Of a stretch of 64,000 nucleotides of DNA, positions 63,876 to 64,000 are shown in pieces. A program made the translations under genes and the position numbers. The stretch covers positions 61,115 to 125,114 of the forward strand of contig NMRA01000135.1 of the NCBI GenBank assembly GCA_002633005.1. The letters run 5' to 3'. The notes below the pieces were generated by a model that had not been told where the DNA came from, made no database searches, and saw nothing but the letters and a program-made list of their open reading frames with translations. Source of the stretch: Phoronis australis. Lineage: Eukaryota > Phoronida > Phoronidae. How positions within the stretch are numbered: position 1 is the first letter of the stretch; the number at the start of each line of letters is the position of its first letter.

Positions 63876-64000
63876 GAATTACTGGGATTTTCCATAGATA
63901 AGCCCACCTGATGAAACACCCATGAGCGTTTCTTCGGAAAATTATGCAGAATAAATGCCCATTGGCGACTATTTGGTGTTACAACTTCTGGCGTCAAGTG

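Noticed and set aside
1-64000. CRISPR arrays, bacterial operons or viral genes as the hidden system.
   Set aside because: All real genes are spliced metazoan genes. The tandem repeats are minisatellites without regular spacers, and no viral replication gene is visible.

Overview
The window is eukaryotic nuclear DNA from a metazoan. Three intron-rich protein genes have GT-AG introns of about 0.3-4 kb, with exon phases that close exactly. The rest is A+T-rich non-coding DNA holding dispersed, palindromic and tandem repeats. The protein sequences and the mix of small mobile elements suggest a marine invertebrate, most likely a non-vertebrate deuterostome (amphioxus-, hemichordate- or echinoderm-like). 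I cannot name the species. One ambiguous base (17289) sits at the edge of a near-identical 0.55 kb duplication, which looks like two haplotypes of a heterozygous genome placed side by side.

Layout. 1-6172: intergenic, with the inverse copy of an ACTC-rich element, a tRNA-like SINE, a G-run hairpin and a retrotransposon remnant. 6173-13619 (-): five-exon four-pass membrane protein of the TMEM179/TMEM179B family, 238 aa. 13620-18000: intergenic, with a dispersed repeat and the 16506-17842 duplication, then two CCAAT boxes. 18097-31674 (+): eleven-exon SPATA7 orthologue (ciliary transition-zone protein), 883 aa, with a long acidic C-terminal extension. 31675-35412: convergent 3' ends and A+T-rich spacer. 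35413-46908 (-): eleven coding-exon FRMD6/Willin (Expanded-like FERM protein), 1041 aa, with a 27-nt 5' UTR piece that shows at least one upstream non-coding exon exists. 46936-64000: no coding exon recognised. This stretch is FRMD6 upstream or first-intron DNA, and carries a tandem array with nine CTCF-like motifs at 60.7-61.9 kb.

How the genes relate. TMEM179 and SPATA7 are head to head about 4.4 kb apart; SPATA7 and FRMD6 are tail to tail about 3.7 kb apart. Nothing suggests a shared pathway. From memory, the human orthologues TMEM179, SPATA7 and FRMD6 all lie on the long arm of chromosome 14, so the trio looks like preserved ancestral linkage.

Most interesting for follow-up: the CTCF-like array; the FRMD6 exon 5 splice donor that is the first unit of a 15-bp in-frame minisatellite; the long disordered FRMD6 C-terminus without PPxY; an uORF joined to the SPATA7 start by an ATGA overlap; a 345-bp foldback element; a 110-bp palindromic element in two copies; and a 2A-like retrotransposon remnant.
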